A stretch of 64,000 bases of DNA from Corynebacterium gerontici. Its GTDB lineage: Bacteria; Actinomycetota; Actinomycetes; Mycobacteriales; Mycobacteriaceae. This document shows positions 1-8,597 of this stretch, piece after piece. A program made the position numbers and the translations under genes. The notes below the pieces were generated by a model, which was not told the DNA's origin, did not search any database, and saw only the letters and a list, made by a program, of their open reading frames with translations. Location of the stretch: positions 1,488,001 to 1,552,000 of the forward strand of contig NZ_CP033897.1 in assembly GCF_003813985.1 (NCBI RefSeq), given 5' to 3'. How positions within the stretch are numbered: position 1 is the stretch's first letter; every line of letters starts with the position of its first letter.

Positions 1-1101
1 CACCGAGGAGAATGCCAGGAAGAACAAGATGATGGTGATGAAGTGCACGCCCCAACCACCAACTTCCGCGGCCAGGGACTGCTGGGTGAGGGTGGCACCC
101 TGAACTTCCTCGCCATAGGTGGGGTTATTCAGCAAAATTATGAAGGCGGTAATGGAGCACACCAGGATGGTGTCAAAGTACACACCGAGTGTTTGCACCA
201 AACCCTGTTTCACTGGGTGCGACACCGTTGCCGTTGCCGCGGCGTTTGGAGCGGAGCCTTCGCCGGCTTCGTTGGAGAACAGGCCACGACGCATGCCCAT
301 GAGGAACGCCTGACCGAGAGTTGCGCCAGCTACTTCCCGGAAGCCCAGTGCACTACCGACGATTTCGCCGATCATGCCCGGCACTTCTTTGATGTTCAAA
401 GCGACCACCAGAATGCCGATCACCACGTAGGCAATGGCCATGACGGGGACGATCACCTGAGTGAAGTCGGCGATACGCTGAACACCACCGAAGATGATCA
501 AGGCGGTGATGAACGCCAAAACTGCGCCGATCGCTACTTTGAACCACATAGCGTCCTGCCCGAAGGATTCGCTCATGGATTCCGCAATGGAGTTCGACTG
601 GATCGAGTTGTACACGAAGCCGTAGGTGAAGGTGATGGCGAAGGCGAAGACAACCGCAAGCCAGCGGGCATTCAGTCCACGAGTCATATAGTAGGCGGGG
701 CCGCCTCGATAGGAGCCGTCGGCGTTTCGCGTTTTCCATAGCTGCGCGAGCGTGGACTCCACGAACGCAGTAGCACCACCGATGACGGCGATGACCCACA
801 TCCAGAACACTGCTCCTGGACCGCCCACGGTGATTGCTACGGCCACGCCGGCGACGTTGCCGGTGCCCACGCGCGAAGCCGCAGAAATTGTGAAGGCTTT
901 AAAAGCACTAATCCCCTTCTCGTCCGTCTGGCCATGAGCAGGCTTTTCACCAACGGAACGGAACATCTCGGGGATCATGCGAAGTTGCACAACGATGGTG
1001 CGCGCGCCGAAGTAGATACCGGCGCCAAGCAACAGGAACGAAATTACGAGCCACAGCTTGTCATTGATTACGTCAGAAATGAACGTCTGGACACTTTCCA
1101 T
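1..1101 (-). CDS. Alanine/sodium symporter, AGCS family (3' end cut off)
   Basis: Membrane carrier that brings in alanine or glycine with sodium. The reading frame stays open from an ATG at 1101 to the left edge, giving 367 codons of a protein usually near 450-500 residues, so the C-terminus is outside the window. The family stretch GTGNVAGVAVAITVGGPGA lies around residues 75-95, and several long hydrophobic segments follow. I chose the ATG at 1101 over the one at 1110 because AGGA sits 8 nt before 1101, while the upstream ATG has no spaced Shine-Dalgarno. It follows rnc in the same direction after 88 bp. In mycobacteria and other corynebacteria this place usually holds mutM/fpg and smc. Family assignment is secure; the exact substrate is inferred. 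Confidence 0.9.
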   Translation of the reverse strand, partial: MESVQTFISDVINDKLWLVISFLLLGAGIYFGARTIVVQLRMIPEMFRSVGEKPAHGQTDEKGISAFKAFTISAASRVGTGNVAGVAVAITVGGPGAVFWMWVIAVIGGATAFVESTLAQLWKTRNADGSYRGGPAYYMTRGLNARWLAVVFAFAITFTYGFVYNSIQSNSIAESMSESFGQDAMWFKVAIGAVLAFITALIIFGGVQRIADFTQVIVPVMAIAYVVIGILVVALNIKEVPGMIGEIVGSALGFREVAGATLGQAFLMGMRRGLFSNEAGEGSAPNAAATATVSHPVKQGLVQTLGVYFDTILVCSITAFIILLNNPTYGEEVQGATLTQQSLAAEVGGWGVHFITIILFFLAFSSV

Positions 1102-1189
1102 GAGCAGCATCCTAGCGTCCAGACCCCAATTTCTATGCATTGGAACAACATTGCCACCAAAAGTGGCATACGTCACTTCCTCAACCTTG

Positions 1190-1960
1190 TCACTCCTGGA
1201 TCAAACTACGGGCAACCTCTTGCTGCAGCTCCACGTGCCCCAAAGCATCCACAGCCTGCTGCGCCGCCAACTGTTCTGCCGCTTTCTTAGAACGACCAGT
1301 ACCGCTGCCAAGCTCATGTTCGCCCACCATGACCCGCGAGGTGAACACGCGCTCATGGTCAGGTCCGATGGATTCCGCGATATAGCGCGCTACGGGGAAC
1401 TTCAACTCCGCTAGGCGCTCTTGAAGGGATGTCTTCCAGTCCAGGTGTCGATCTTCGGCACTGGCGTGCTGGATACGCGATTCGAACAGATGCAGCACGG
1501 CATCCCGCGCAACCTCAAAACCATGAGCTCGGTAGATCGCACCGATCATGGCCTCCATGGTGTCGGCCAAGATGGAGGCCTTTTCGCGTCCTCCGGTGAG
1601 CAACTCACCCTTACCCAGCAAAACATACTGACCCAGACCAATTTCCTGAGCCACCTCAGCCAAGGCATAACGGCTCACGATGCTAGCGCGCATTTTGGAG
1701 ATGTCACTCTCGGGGCGCGACGGGTAGACGTCGAAAAGCCTGCCAGCAACGGACAGTCCGAGCACCGCGTCACCCAGGAATTCAAGGCGTTCGTTATTTG
1801 GCAAGAATCCCAGCTCATTTGCGTAGGAGCGATGCGTGAGCGCGAGCTCGAGCAGATCCTCGGGCAACGTCACGCCAAATGCTTGCAGCAGCGGAGAACA
1901 ATCGACATCGCCGAACTGCGGGAGTTGCACTTCGGGAGCCTTTTTGCGCTTACGGCTCAC
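1190..1960 (-). CDS. rnc: Ribonuclease III
   Basis: Endonuclease that cuts double-stranded RNA in rRNA and mRNA processing. The 256-residue product has the RNase III signature NERLEFLGDAVL at residues 56-67, the second acidic site in ADTMEAMIGAIY near residue 135, and a C-terminal double-stranded RNA-binding domain from about residue 172. The start is GTG at 1960, and its GTGA overlaps the TGA of the upstream DUF177 gene, so the two are probably translationally coupled. Order SepIVA-DUF177-rnc matches the conserved actinobacterial arrangement. One copy of the 11-bp word discussed in the findings lies inside this gene. Confidence 0.97.
   Translation of the reverse strand: MSRKRKKAPEVQLPQFGDVDCSPLLQAFGVTLPEDLLELALTHRSYANELGFLPNNERLEFLGDAVLGLSVAGRLFDVYPSRPESDISKMRASIVSRYALAEVAQEIGLGQYVLLGKGELLTGGREKASILADTMEAMIGAIYRAHGFEVARDAVLHLFESRIQHASAEDRHLDWKTSLQERLAELKFPVARYIAESIGPDHERVFTSRVMVGEHELGSGTGRSKKAAEQLAAQQAVDALGHVELQQEVARSLIQE
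1729..1739 (-). repeat. 11-bp word GCTTTTCGACG, copy 1 (inside rnc)
   Basis: Exact copy on the minus strand, i.e. in the same sense as rnc transcription. Confidence 0.8.
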
Positions 1961-2463
1961 AGAAACTTCTCCAATCCCGCCCAGCGAACGTCACGAACCT
2001 CATCTTCAGTATCCGGTTCGGGTACGTCGCCCTCGCACTCGCCCTCACACACTGGACTAAAAGGCAAGTTCAGTCCCGCTTCATCCAGGAACAACTGCGT
2101 CAGATCGATGGTGTCATGCTCGATGAGAGGGGTTTCCTCGGCTTCCTCCGCGTCTTCGCCTTGAATGAAGTCCTCGTCGGCTGCGAATACCTCCTGAACT
2201 TCGAGGTGAACCTTAGGGCTGAGTTCCGCAAGGCAGCGCACGCACTGCCCAGACAGTTGAGCATCCAGACTGGCATCAACCATAATCGCGTCACCCAACG
2301 GATTCAGGCGCGCTTCAACGCTTACCGGCGCGCCTTCAGGAACGGCAATCATTTCGGGACCAATCCGAACAGGCGTATCGCCTTCCAGCTGACGAACCTC
2401 CATCAGGCCACTGCGCAGGACTGTCCCGACCTCAAATACGAACGGTGAAGTTTGGTTTTTCAT
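1957..2463 (-). CDS. DUF177/YceD-family protein
   Basis: About 168 residues. Members of this family lie beside rpmF or rnc in many bacteria and have been linked to large-subunit rRNA or ribosome maturation; that role is taken from the family, not seen here. Visible features are the cysteine pair in CVRCLAEL around residues 80-86, an acidic stretch in the second half and a CEGECEGD segment near residues 145-152. I prefer ATG at 2463 to the GTG one codon upstream. There is no rpmF between this gene and rnc, as is usual in Corynebacteriales. Its stop overlaps the rnc start. Confidence 0.9.
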   Translation of the reverse strand: MKNQTSPFVFEVGTVLRSGLMEVRQLEGDTPVRIGPEMIAVPEGAPVSVEARLNPLGDAIMVDASLDAQLSGQCVRCLAELSPKVHLEVQEVFAADEDFIQGEDAEEAEETPLIEHDTIDLTQLFLDEAGLNLPFSPVCEGECEGDVPEPDTEDEVRDVRWAGLEKFL

Positions 2464-2475
2464 CACCGCAAGAGT

Positions 2476-3186
2476 CTACCCCTCGTAGCCTCGCGTTCCA
2501 GAAGCACCGGCTCCACTGCGCAACGCACGGCGATCTCGCGCCACGGTTCGCAAGGTAGCTGAGAGAGCCTCTTCGAACTCGGCCAGCTTGTTTTCTACGA
2601 AGGCGTCGCATTCCTGACGTAGGCGACTCGAGTCCGCGTGTGCTGCATCGACAATGCGGTGCGCTTCCTCGTCTGCGCGGCGCACTACCTCCGACTCGCT
2701 GACCAGGCGGTGCTGTTCGGCAAGTCCTTCATCGACGCTTCGCTGGTACTGCTCGTTGCCCTTCTTCACCAGTCGATCTGCCTCAGCCTGAGCCCTTGCC
2801 ACGGTATCTTCAGCTTCACGACGCGCCCCGCCGACAATACGATTCGCTTCATCTTCAGCCTTCGCCACTGCCGCGTGGGAGCGATCTTCAGCATCGGCCA
2901 CCATCGCATCGGCATCCTGGCGCGCCCCCTCAACCAAATCTGCAGCCTCGGTGCTCGCCTGGGTGATGGTTTCGTGCGCGCGTTCTTCGGCGCCCCGGAT
3001 AATTTCATCGCGCTGATCCAACACGTCTTGAGCGTCATCTAATTCAACCGGCAGGGCGTTACGCAGATCGTCCAGCAGCGCCAGCATTTCATTGCGCGGC
3101 ACCATGCAATTGGAAGTCATGGGAACGCCATAGGCCTGCTCAACATTTTGGACGAGTTCATCAAGGCTTTCAAATACGCGGTACAT
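2476..3186 (-). CDS. SepIVA-like DivIVA-domain septation protein
   Basis: 236 residues, mostly predicted coiled coil with repeated Ala/Glu/Arg heptads from about residue 55 to 190, after a short N-terminal head starting MYRVFESLDELVQNVE. This head and the position before DUF177 and rnc match mycobacterial SepIVA (Rv2927c), a septum-associated DivIVA-like protein. I place the start at the ATG at 3186 because homologues begin MYRVFE. A GGAGG lies only one base before it, which is too close for a normal site, so the in-frame ATG at 3258 (24 more residues) remains possible. Probably first gene of an operon with DUF177 and rnc. Confidence 0.85.
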   Translation of the reverse strand: MYRVFESLDELVQNVEQAYGVPMTSNCMVPRNEMLALLDDLRNALPVELDDAQDVLDQRDEIIRGAEERAHETITQASTEAADLVEGARQDADAMVADAEDRSHAAVAKAEDEANRIVGGARREAEDTVARAQAEADRLVKKGNEQYQRSVDEGLAEQHRLVSESEVVRRADEEAHRIVDAAHADSSRLRQECDAFVENKLAEFEEALSATLRTVARDRRALRSGAGASGTRGYEG

Positions 3187-3297
3187 GCCTCCATGGTAAA
3201 CGGGCGCGAACGCATTTACCGCAGGTGGCTCGCGTGTCGTAGCGAGCAATACATTCACACCTGATACACACCCGTCGCTCTGCGCACTGCGGTGAGC

Positions 3298-4269
3298 CTA
3301 GGACTTCCCGGGAATCGGGCCAAAGTTCTCTCCGCAAGGCACAACGGCCCGCTCCCCCACCGCCTGCAACACAAAGGCAATGGCACGCTGATCGTAAACG
3401 ATGCCGAGATGATCCACCCGGTCTGCTTGACAGCCTTCTTGCAACACGATGTTTCTGTGGTCGCCGCCGGAAAATTGGGTGGCACTCAGCGGTGTTGCCG
3501 CCTCATCGTAGAGCGTGGAAATTGCTGTGTAATGAACGCCGGGCACTTCTACCGCCCCATCAATCAGCTCGTTCATGAACGCCGAACCCGCCAGCAAATC
3601 ATTCCCAGCAGGACCGAGCATCGAATCAATCGCGACATTGGGATGCATTCCCGCAGCCAGTAGCTGCTGCTCCAAGTTCGACATCCCAAGCGCCGAGGTT
3701 CCCCTGAGCACACCGGCGAGCGTTACGACGTTGCGCACATCATGCCCACCGTTTCGTTTTGCATACGCGGCAGCAAGCGCGCCGCCCTCGCTCCAGCCCA
3801 CCAAGTCAACCTCTTGCGCGCCGGTATGTTCTTTCACCATTGCAATGTGGCGTGAGACTTCTTGGAGCGAATCTTCCATCGGCGCTAGCGCGAAAAACCC
3901 GGGAAGTCGGCCAGCCATGGAATGCCGATCTGCTCCGTAATAGCCGTAATTGATTGCGAACACACACCGCCCTTCTCGATGCAAGGCCTGAGAGATCTGC
4001 GAAAACGCCGCGTAGGCGTTCGAGGACATCCCGTGCAACAAGATCACCGGCGGCTGGCCACGATGAGCACACTCGACGTTGGCACCGGGAGGGCTTGCGT
4101 ATGGATGGATCGATGACCTTGCAGCTCCTTGCGGCAATGAAGAAGCCGCTTCTCGATGTTGACCCATACCCGTCCACGGCGCCACAACATCCTGCGCGCG
4201 CGCACTCGGACTGAAGAACACCGCCATACTCAGGACGACTGCGATCATGCGGGAGTATCGAAAATGCAT
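3298..4269 (-). CDS. Secreted alpha/beta-hydrolase lipase
   Basis: 323 residues with a clear Sec signal peptide (positive MHFRYSRM, hydrophobic core, cleavage near ARA-QD at about residue 25). The fold is marked by the oxyanion segment VILLHGMSSNAY (residues 75-86), the nucleophile elbow GWSEGG (about 157-162) and a C-terminal DHLG histidine (about 287). Cysteines near both ends may form disulfides. It resembles the secreted triacylglycerol lipases of corynebacteria and is expected to cleave exogenous or envelope lipids. ATG at 4269 has AAGGAG 8 nt upstream. A decayed paralogue lies directly upstream, and a palindrome covers the ribosome-binding site. Confidence 0.9.
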   Translation of the reverse strand: MHFRYSRMIAVVLSMAVFFSPSARAQDVVAPWTGMGQHREAASSLPQGAARSSIHPYASPPGANVECAHRGQPPVILLHGMSSNAYAAFSQISQALHREGRCVFAINYGYYGADRHSMAGRLPGFFALAPMEDSLQEVSRHIAMVKEHTGAQEVDLVGWSEGGALAAAYAKRNGGHDVRNVVTLAGVLRGTSALGMSNLEQQLLAAGMHPNVAIDSMLGPAGNDLLAGSAFMNELIDGAVEVPGVHYTAISTLYDEAATPLSATQFSGGDHRNIVLQEGCQADRVDHLGIVYDQRAIAFVLQAVGERAVVPCGENFGPIPGKS

Positions 4270-4270
4270 A

Positions 4271-4301
4271 ATGAGAACTCCTTGTCTTGGATAGTTCTCA
4301 T
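4271..4301 (-). promoter_or_regulatory. Perfect 9-bp palindrome over the lipase 5' end
   Basis: ATGAGAACT at 4271-4279 and AGTTCTCAT at 4293-4301 are exact reverse complements with a 13-nt spacer. In the transcript the downstream arm starts inside the Shine-Dalgarno AAGGAG and ends one base before the ATG. A TATTAG -10-like hexamer lies at 4302-4307 (minus strand). It could be a repressor operator or an RNA hairpin that hides the ribosome-binding site. Confidence 0.55.
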
Positions 4302-4404
4302 CTAATAGGGTGCGGTGAACCCCCGTCAGGTTTTACACAAATAATTTTCTTGTCAATGCTAGCAAAAGCAAAGCTTCTTGCATCGTAGCCCCCATAGCCC
4401 CTGC

Positions 4405-4420
4405 TGTGACCGAAAGCACA
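4405..4420. promoter_or_regulatory. GlxR/CRP-like site, one mismatch
   Basis: TGTGACCGAAAGCACA differs from the corynebacterial GlxR consensus TGTGA-N6-TCACA at one position. It lies about 100 bp upstream of the likely lipase transcription start. One such near-match could also occur by chance. Confidence 0.3.
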
Positions 4421-4445
4421 TAGTGAAGTTGTGGCTTCGCTATCG

Positions 4446-4492
4446 GAAAACAAAATGCTGCACAATCGGGGGTAGTTCCCGGATTGTGCAGC
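4446..4492 (-). terminator. Rho-independent terminator of the lipase pseudogene
   Basis: GCTGCACAATC and GATTGTGCAGC arms (4457-4467 and 4482-4492) plus an inner GGG/CCC form a strong stem. On the minus strand it is followed by ATTTTGTTTTCC. It lies 14 bp beyond the relic stop codon and separates the relic from the intact lipase. Confidence 0.75.
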
Positions 4493-4505
4493 GTCAATGC
4501 ATCAC

Positions 4506-5516
4506 TCAGCTTGAAAGTCCGGCCAGAGGTCCAACATTGGCAGTGCAGGGCAACGCCAAATCAGACCCGAGGGCTTTCGCATTCAACACGATGGCGCGAT
4601 CCTCATAGGGGCGTGCCCAAATGGTCTACTTTATCCTGCTCACATCCGTCTTGATTCAGGTGGTTGACAGAGTCGCCATTGCGGAATTGCGTTGCCTTGA
4701 GGGGCGTTGCGGATTCATCCTAACGAGTAGAAATGGCGACTTAGTGCTGACCCGGAACCTCCACTTCACTATCGGTCAATGCAGCCATGAAACCATAGCC
4801 TCCGAGCAGGTCATTGCCAGCAGGCCCCACCGTTACCCCGAGAATCTCTTCAATTGGCACCCCAGCCCCAGCGAGGCCGTTCAAGAGCGTTGACAATCAA
4901 AGCATCGTTGTTCCCCGCAGCACCCCGTCGAGTGATACAACAGTGCCGACACCTTCGGCGCACACCTGCTTAACGTAGGCAGTAGCGAGGGAGCTACCGA
5001 CCGACCAACTGACCGAATCTACTTTCTGCGCTCCCGTGTGCTGTTTGACCAAATCAATCTGGCGCGAAACCTGAGCAAGCGAATCATTCAACGAGGCGTA
5101 ACCGTAGAAGCCAGGCACAAGCTGCGTGGCAGAAGATCCGTGAAGCTCTTCGCCGTAATAGCCGTAGTTCATCGCGAACACGCGCTTGCCTTGCTGCTCC
5201 AACAGGGGCGCAATGGCCCCAAAGGTGGAGTACAAATTGGAAGTCATTCTATGAATAAGCACCACCGGGTTCTCGTTTGGCTTCGGCACGCACGATCCAT
5301 TTGCCCCCTGAGGACTGGGGTGCTGCTTCGTTGCCGCGATCGCGCCTGGGGGCGTTCGCACAGCCTCAAGCTGCTGATCCATACCGGTCCAATGCTCCAC
5401 TCAGCTCGGCACGGGCGACCCGGGGCCGCCGCAGCCTCTGGCAGGTGCAGCGAAAGCGCTGCCACTTTTAGTGCCGACATCGCCGTGACGCAGATTTTGC
5501 TCTCAGAAATCCGCAT
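4506..5516 (-). pseudogene. Decayed tandem copy of the secreted lipase
   Basis: Conceptual translation parallels the neighbouring lipase end to end but carries several lesions. The signal-peptide part (ATG at 5516) is out of frame with the body, with a shift near 5402. In the body frame there are stops at 4897-4899 (TGA), 4741-4743 (TAA, where the intact copy has Tyr in VHYTAIS) and 4720-4722 (TAG), and a further frameshift near 4605-4615. Beyond that the C-terminus YEDRAIVLNA...LPC...GPL is still readable to the stop at 4506. Active-site surroundings have also drifted: LIHRMTSN replaces LLHGMSSN, and SWSVGS replaces GWSEGG. The frame 4897-5400 alone would give only a truncated, out-of-frame product. 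I read this as an inactivated duplicate. Confidence 0.9.
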
Positions 5517-5590
5517 GTTCGTCCATTCGGGATTGAGAGAGCACTCAGATCTTAGAACCCGCGTTGCGCCTAGGGAGGGCCTTTTGCATA

Positions 5591-5620
5591 GAAAAAATCG
5601 CACCGCCTGCGCGGTGCGAT
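5591..5620 (-). terminator. Rho-independent terminator of gdhA
   Basis: ATCGCACCGC and GCGGTGCGAT form a perfect 10-bp stem with a 4-nt loop, followed on the minus strand by six T. It lies 18 bp beyond the gdhA stop. Confidence 0.9.
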
Positions 5621-5637
5621 TCGGTAATGCTTCAAAG

Positions 5638-7101
<1,464 letters not shown>

Positions 7102-7130
7102 TCATCGGCGCGGTATGAGACTATGAGCCA

Positions 7131-8216
7131 ATGAAGCACCGCCCCCACATCATTGTTGCGCCCGACTCTTTCAAGGGCACCGCAAGCGCCGAAGAAGCAG
7201 CAGAATATCTAGCAGAAGGTATCGCTGAGGCATTCGATTGCGAGATCACTCTCGCGCCCATGGCAGACGGCGGCGAGGGAACTGCCGCCAAATTTCAAGG
7301 CCAGGACATTACCCTTCCCACGACGAACGCCAACGGTGCCCTCATTGAGGCCACCTACCGCTTTGATTCCGCCAGTGCCACGGCTTATATCGATGCAGCC
7401 GCGGCATCCGGTATCACGCTCGTGGAGGATCACCGCCCACTGATTGCGGATACCTACGGAACCGGAGTGCTGATTGCGGATGCTCAATCCCGCGGGGCGA
7501 CCCGAATTGTTCTTGGCCTCGGTGGCACCGCAACCACCGACGGAGGCACCGGCATCTTAGTCGCTTTGGGGGCGCAGCTCCTCGATGCACAGCAACAAAC
7601 TTTGCCCCAGGGCGGCGGATCGTTAGCCCAGCTTGAAACGATCGATACTGCCATGCTGAACATTCCCGCCGCGGGCGTTGAGTGGGTGCTGCTCAGCGAC
7701 GTGGACAATCCCGCCACTGGCCCGCGTGGTGCGGCCGCAATCTTCGCTCCGCAGAAGGGAGCGGACGCGGGGGACGTCGAAAAACTTGATCGTGGCCTCG
7801 CCCACCTGTGCCAGGTCACTGGCGTTGATCCGAGCACTCCTGGCATGGGAGCCGCTGGTGGCATTGGCATAGGCATTACCTGGCTATCCAGCCTGATCTA
7901 TGGCGAACCCAAAGTGTGTTTCCTTCCCGGCGCGAAAGTCGTGGCACAGTCCGCTGGCGTTGGCGCGGACGCCGACTTGATCGTCACCGGGGAAGGCAAA
8001 TTCGACGATCAGTCGCTGCATGGGAAGGTCGTCGGGTCAATCCTGGAGCTTGCCGACGCCACCCCCGTGGCCATTGTCGCTGGCGCACACGAGGCCGAGG
8101 CGGGGGCCGTGCAGGTCACCCTCGGCGCCGGCGAGGTTCGCGATCAGCTCCGGAACGCAGGTCGTGAGGTGGCTGGGTGGTATCAGCGTCACGCAATGGA
8201 GAGGAACCAGGGGTAG
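7131..8216 (+). CDS. glxK: Glycerate kinase (GlxK/GarK family)
   Basis: Phosphorylates glycerate with ATP, feeding glyoxylate- or serine-derived carbon into glycolysis. The 361-residue protein opens with VAPDSFKGTASAEEAAEYLA, followed by MADGGEGTA (residues 44-52), GLGGTATTDGG, SDVDNPATGP and VTGEGKFDDQSLHGK, all typical of glycerate kinase type 1. Length is slightly short of the usual 370-380. It is divergent from gdhA and its last 28 bp overlap the 3' end of the convergent small gene at 8189-8572. Confidence 0.93.
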   Translation: MKHRPHIIVAPDSFKGTASAEEAAEYLAEGIAEAFDCEITLAPMADGGEGTAAKFQGQDITLPTTNANGALIEATYRFDSASATAYIDAAAASGITLVEDHRPLIADTYGTGVLIADAQSRGATRIVLGLGGTATTDGGTGILVALGAQLLDAQQQTLPQGGGSLAQLETIDTAMLNIPAAGVEWVLLSDVDNPATGPRGAAAIFAPQKGADAGDVEKLDRGLAHLCQVTGVDPSTPGMGAAGGIGIGITWLSSLIYGEPKVCFLPGAKVVAQSAGVGADADLIVTGEGKFDDQSLHGKVVGSILELADATPVAIVAGAHEAEAGAVQVTLGAGEVRDQLRNAGREVAGWYQRHAMERNQG

Positions 8217-8572
8217 GGGCTCGTCGTTTCAAAGTTCGATTCCTGTTCAAGTGCCGCCGGGTCTTTCGGCAGAGCGGCGGGTGGTGTAAAGAGCTTGGAG
8301 TAGAGCATCGCTACCTGGTTCAGGCTGCCAGCACCACGGACTTGAATACTGAATCGATGAACCGTGTCGAAGGAAAGCTCGTCGTGTTGCTCTAAATAGA
8401 CTGCCCGCAGTTCCGCTTCGGGGGCGTCGCTCGGCTTGCTGTGTTCCAACGAAGCGTCAGCGACCATGCCGTCTCGAATCAGCAGCTCACTGAGGGTATT
8501 GATCCTGGCACCCATAAGCTCGGCGGCTGTTTCGGGCATGAGGCAATCGAAGTGCAATCGGGCGTTGTGCAT
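8189..8572 (-). CDS. Hypothetical protein
   Basis: 127 residues; I recognise no domain, signal peptide or membrane segment. The protein is acidic and looks soluble. Support for it being real comes from its promoter: a -10-like TATACC lies 8 nt before the ATG at 8572 with CTGACC 17 bp further up, suggesting a leaderless transcript, and the same hexamer in the opposite sense serves the next gene. The 3' end overlaps glycerate kinase by 28 bp, convergently. Confidence 0.65.
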   Translation of the reverse strand: MHNARLHFDCLMPETAAELMGARINTLSELLIRDGMVADASLEHSKPSDAPEAELRAVYLEQHDELSFDTVHRFSIQVRGAGSLNQVAMLYSKLFTPPAALPKDPAALEQESNFETTSPYPWFLSIA

Positions 8573-8580
8573 GGGGCAAG

Positions 8581-8588
8581 GGTATACG
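8581..8588. promoter_or_regulatory. Shared palindromic -10 for two divergent leaderless genes
   Basis: GTATAC at 8582-8587 gives TATACG rightward and TATACC leftward. The start codons lie 10 nt (8598, plus) and 9 nt (8572, minus) from it, which places both transcription starts at or next to the initiation codons. Confidence 0.55.
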
Positions 8589-8597
8589 CTTGTTGCT

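Noticed and set aside
4378..4893. Short plus-strand open frames between the lipase and its relic
   Set aside because: They lie antisense to the relic C-terminus and over a terminator hairpin; no ribosome site or recognisable protein.
7774..7785. Near-copies of the 11-bp word (also 23228, 36133, 42783, 50098, 62448 and 63307 regions)
   Set aside because: Each differs by at least one base inside coding sequence; single-mismatch matches are expected by chance, so only exact copies were counted.
8225..8260. GTTCGATTCC resembling a tRNA T-arm
   Set aside because: No matching stem, anticodon arm or acceptor stem; it lies within the 3' end of the small gene at 8189-8572.
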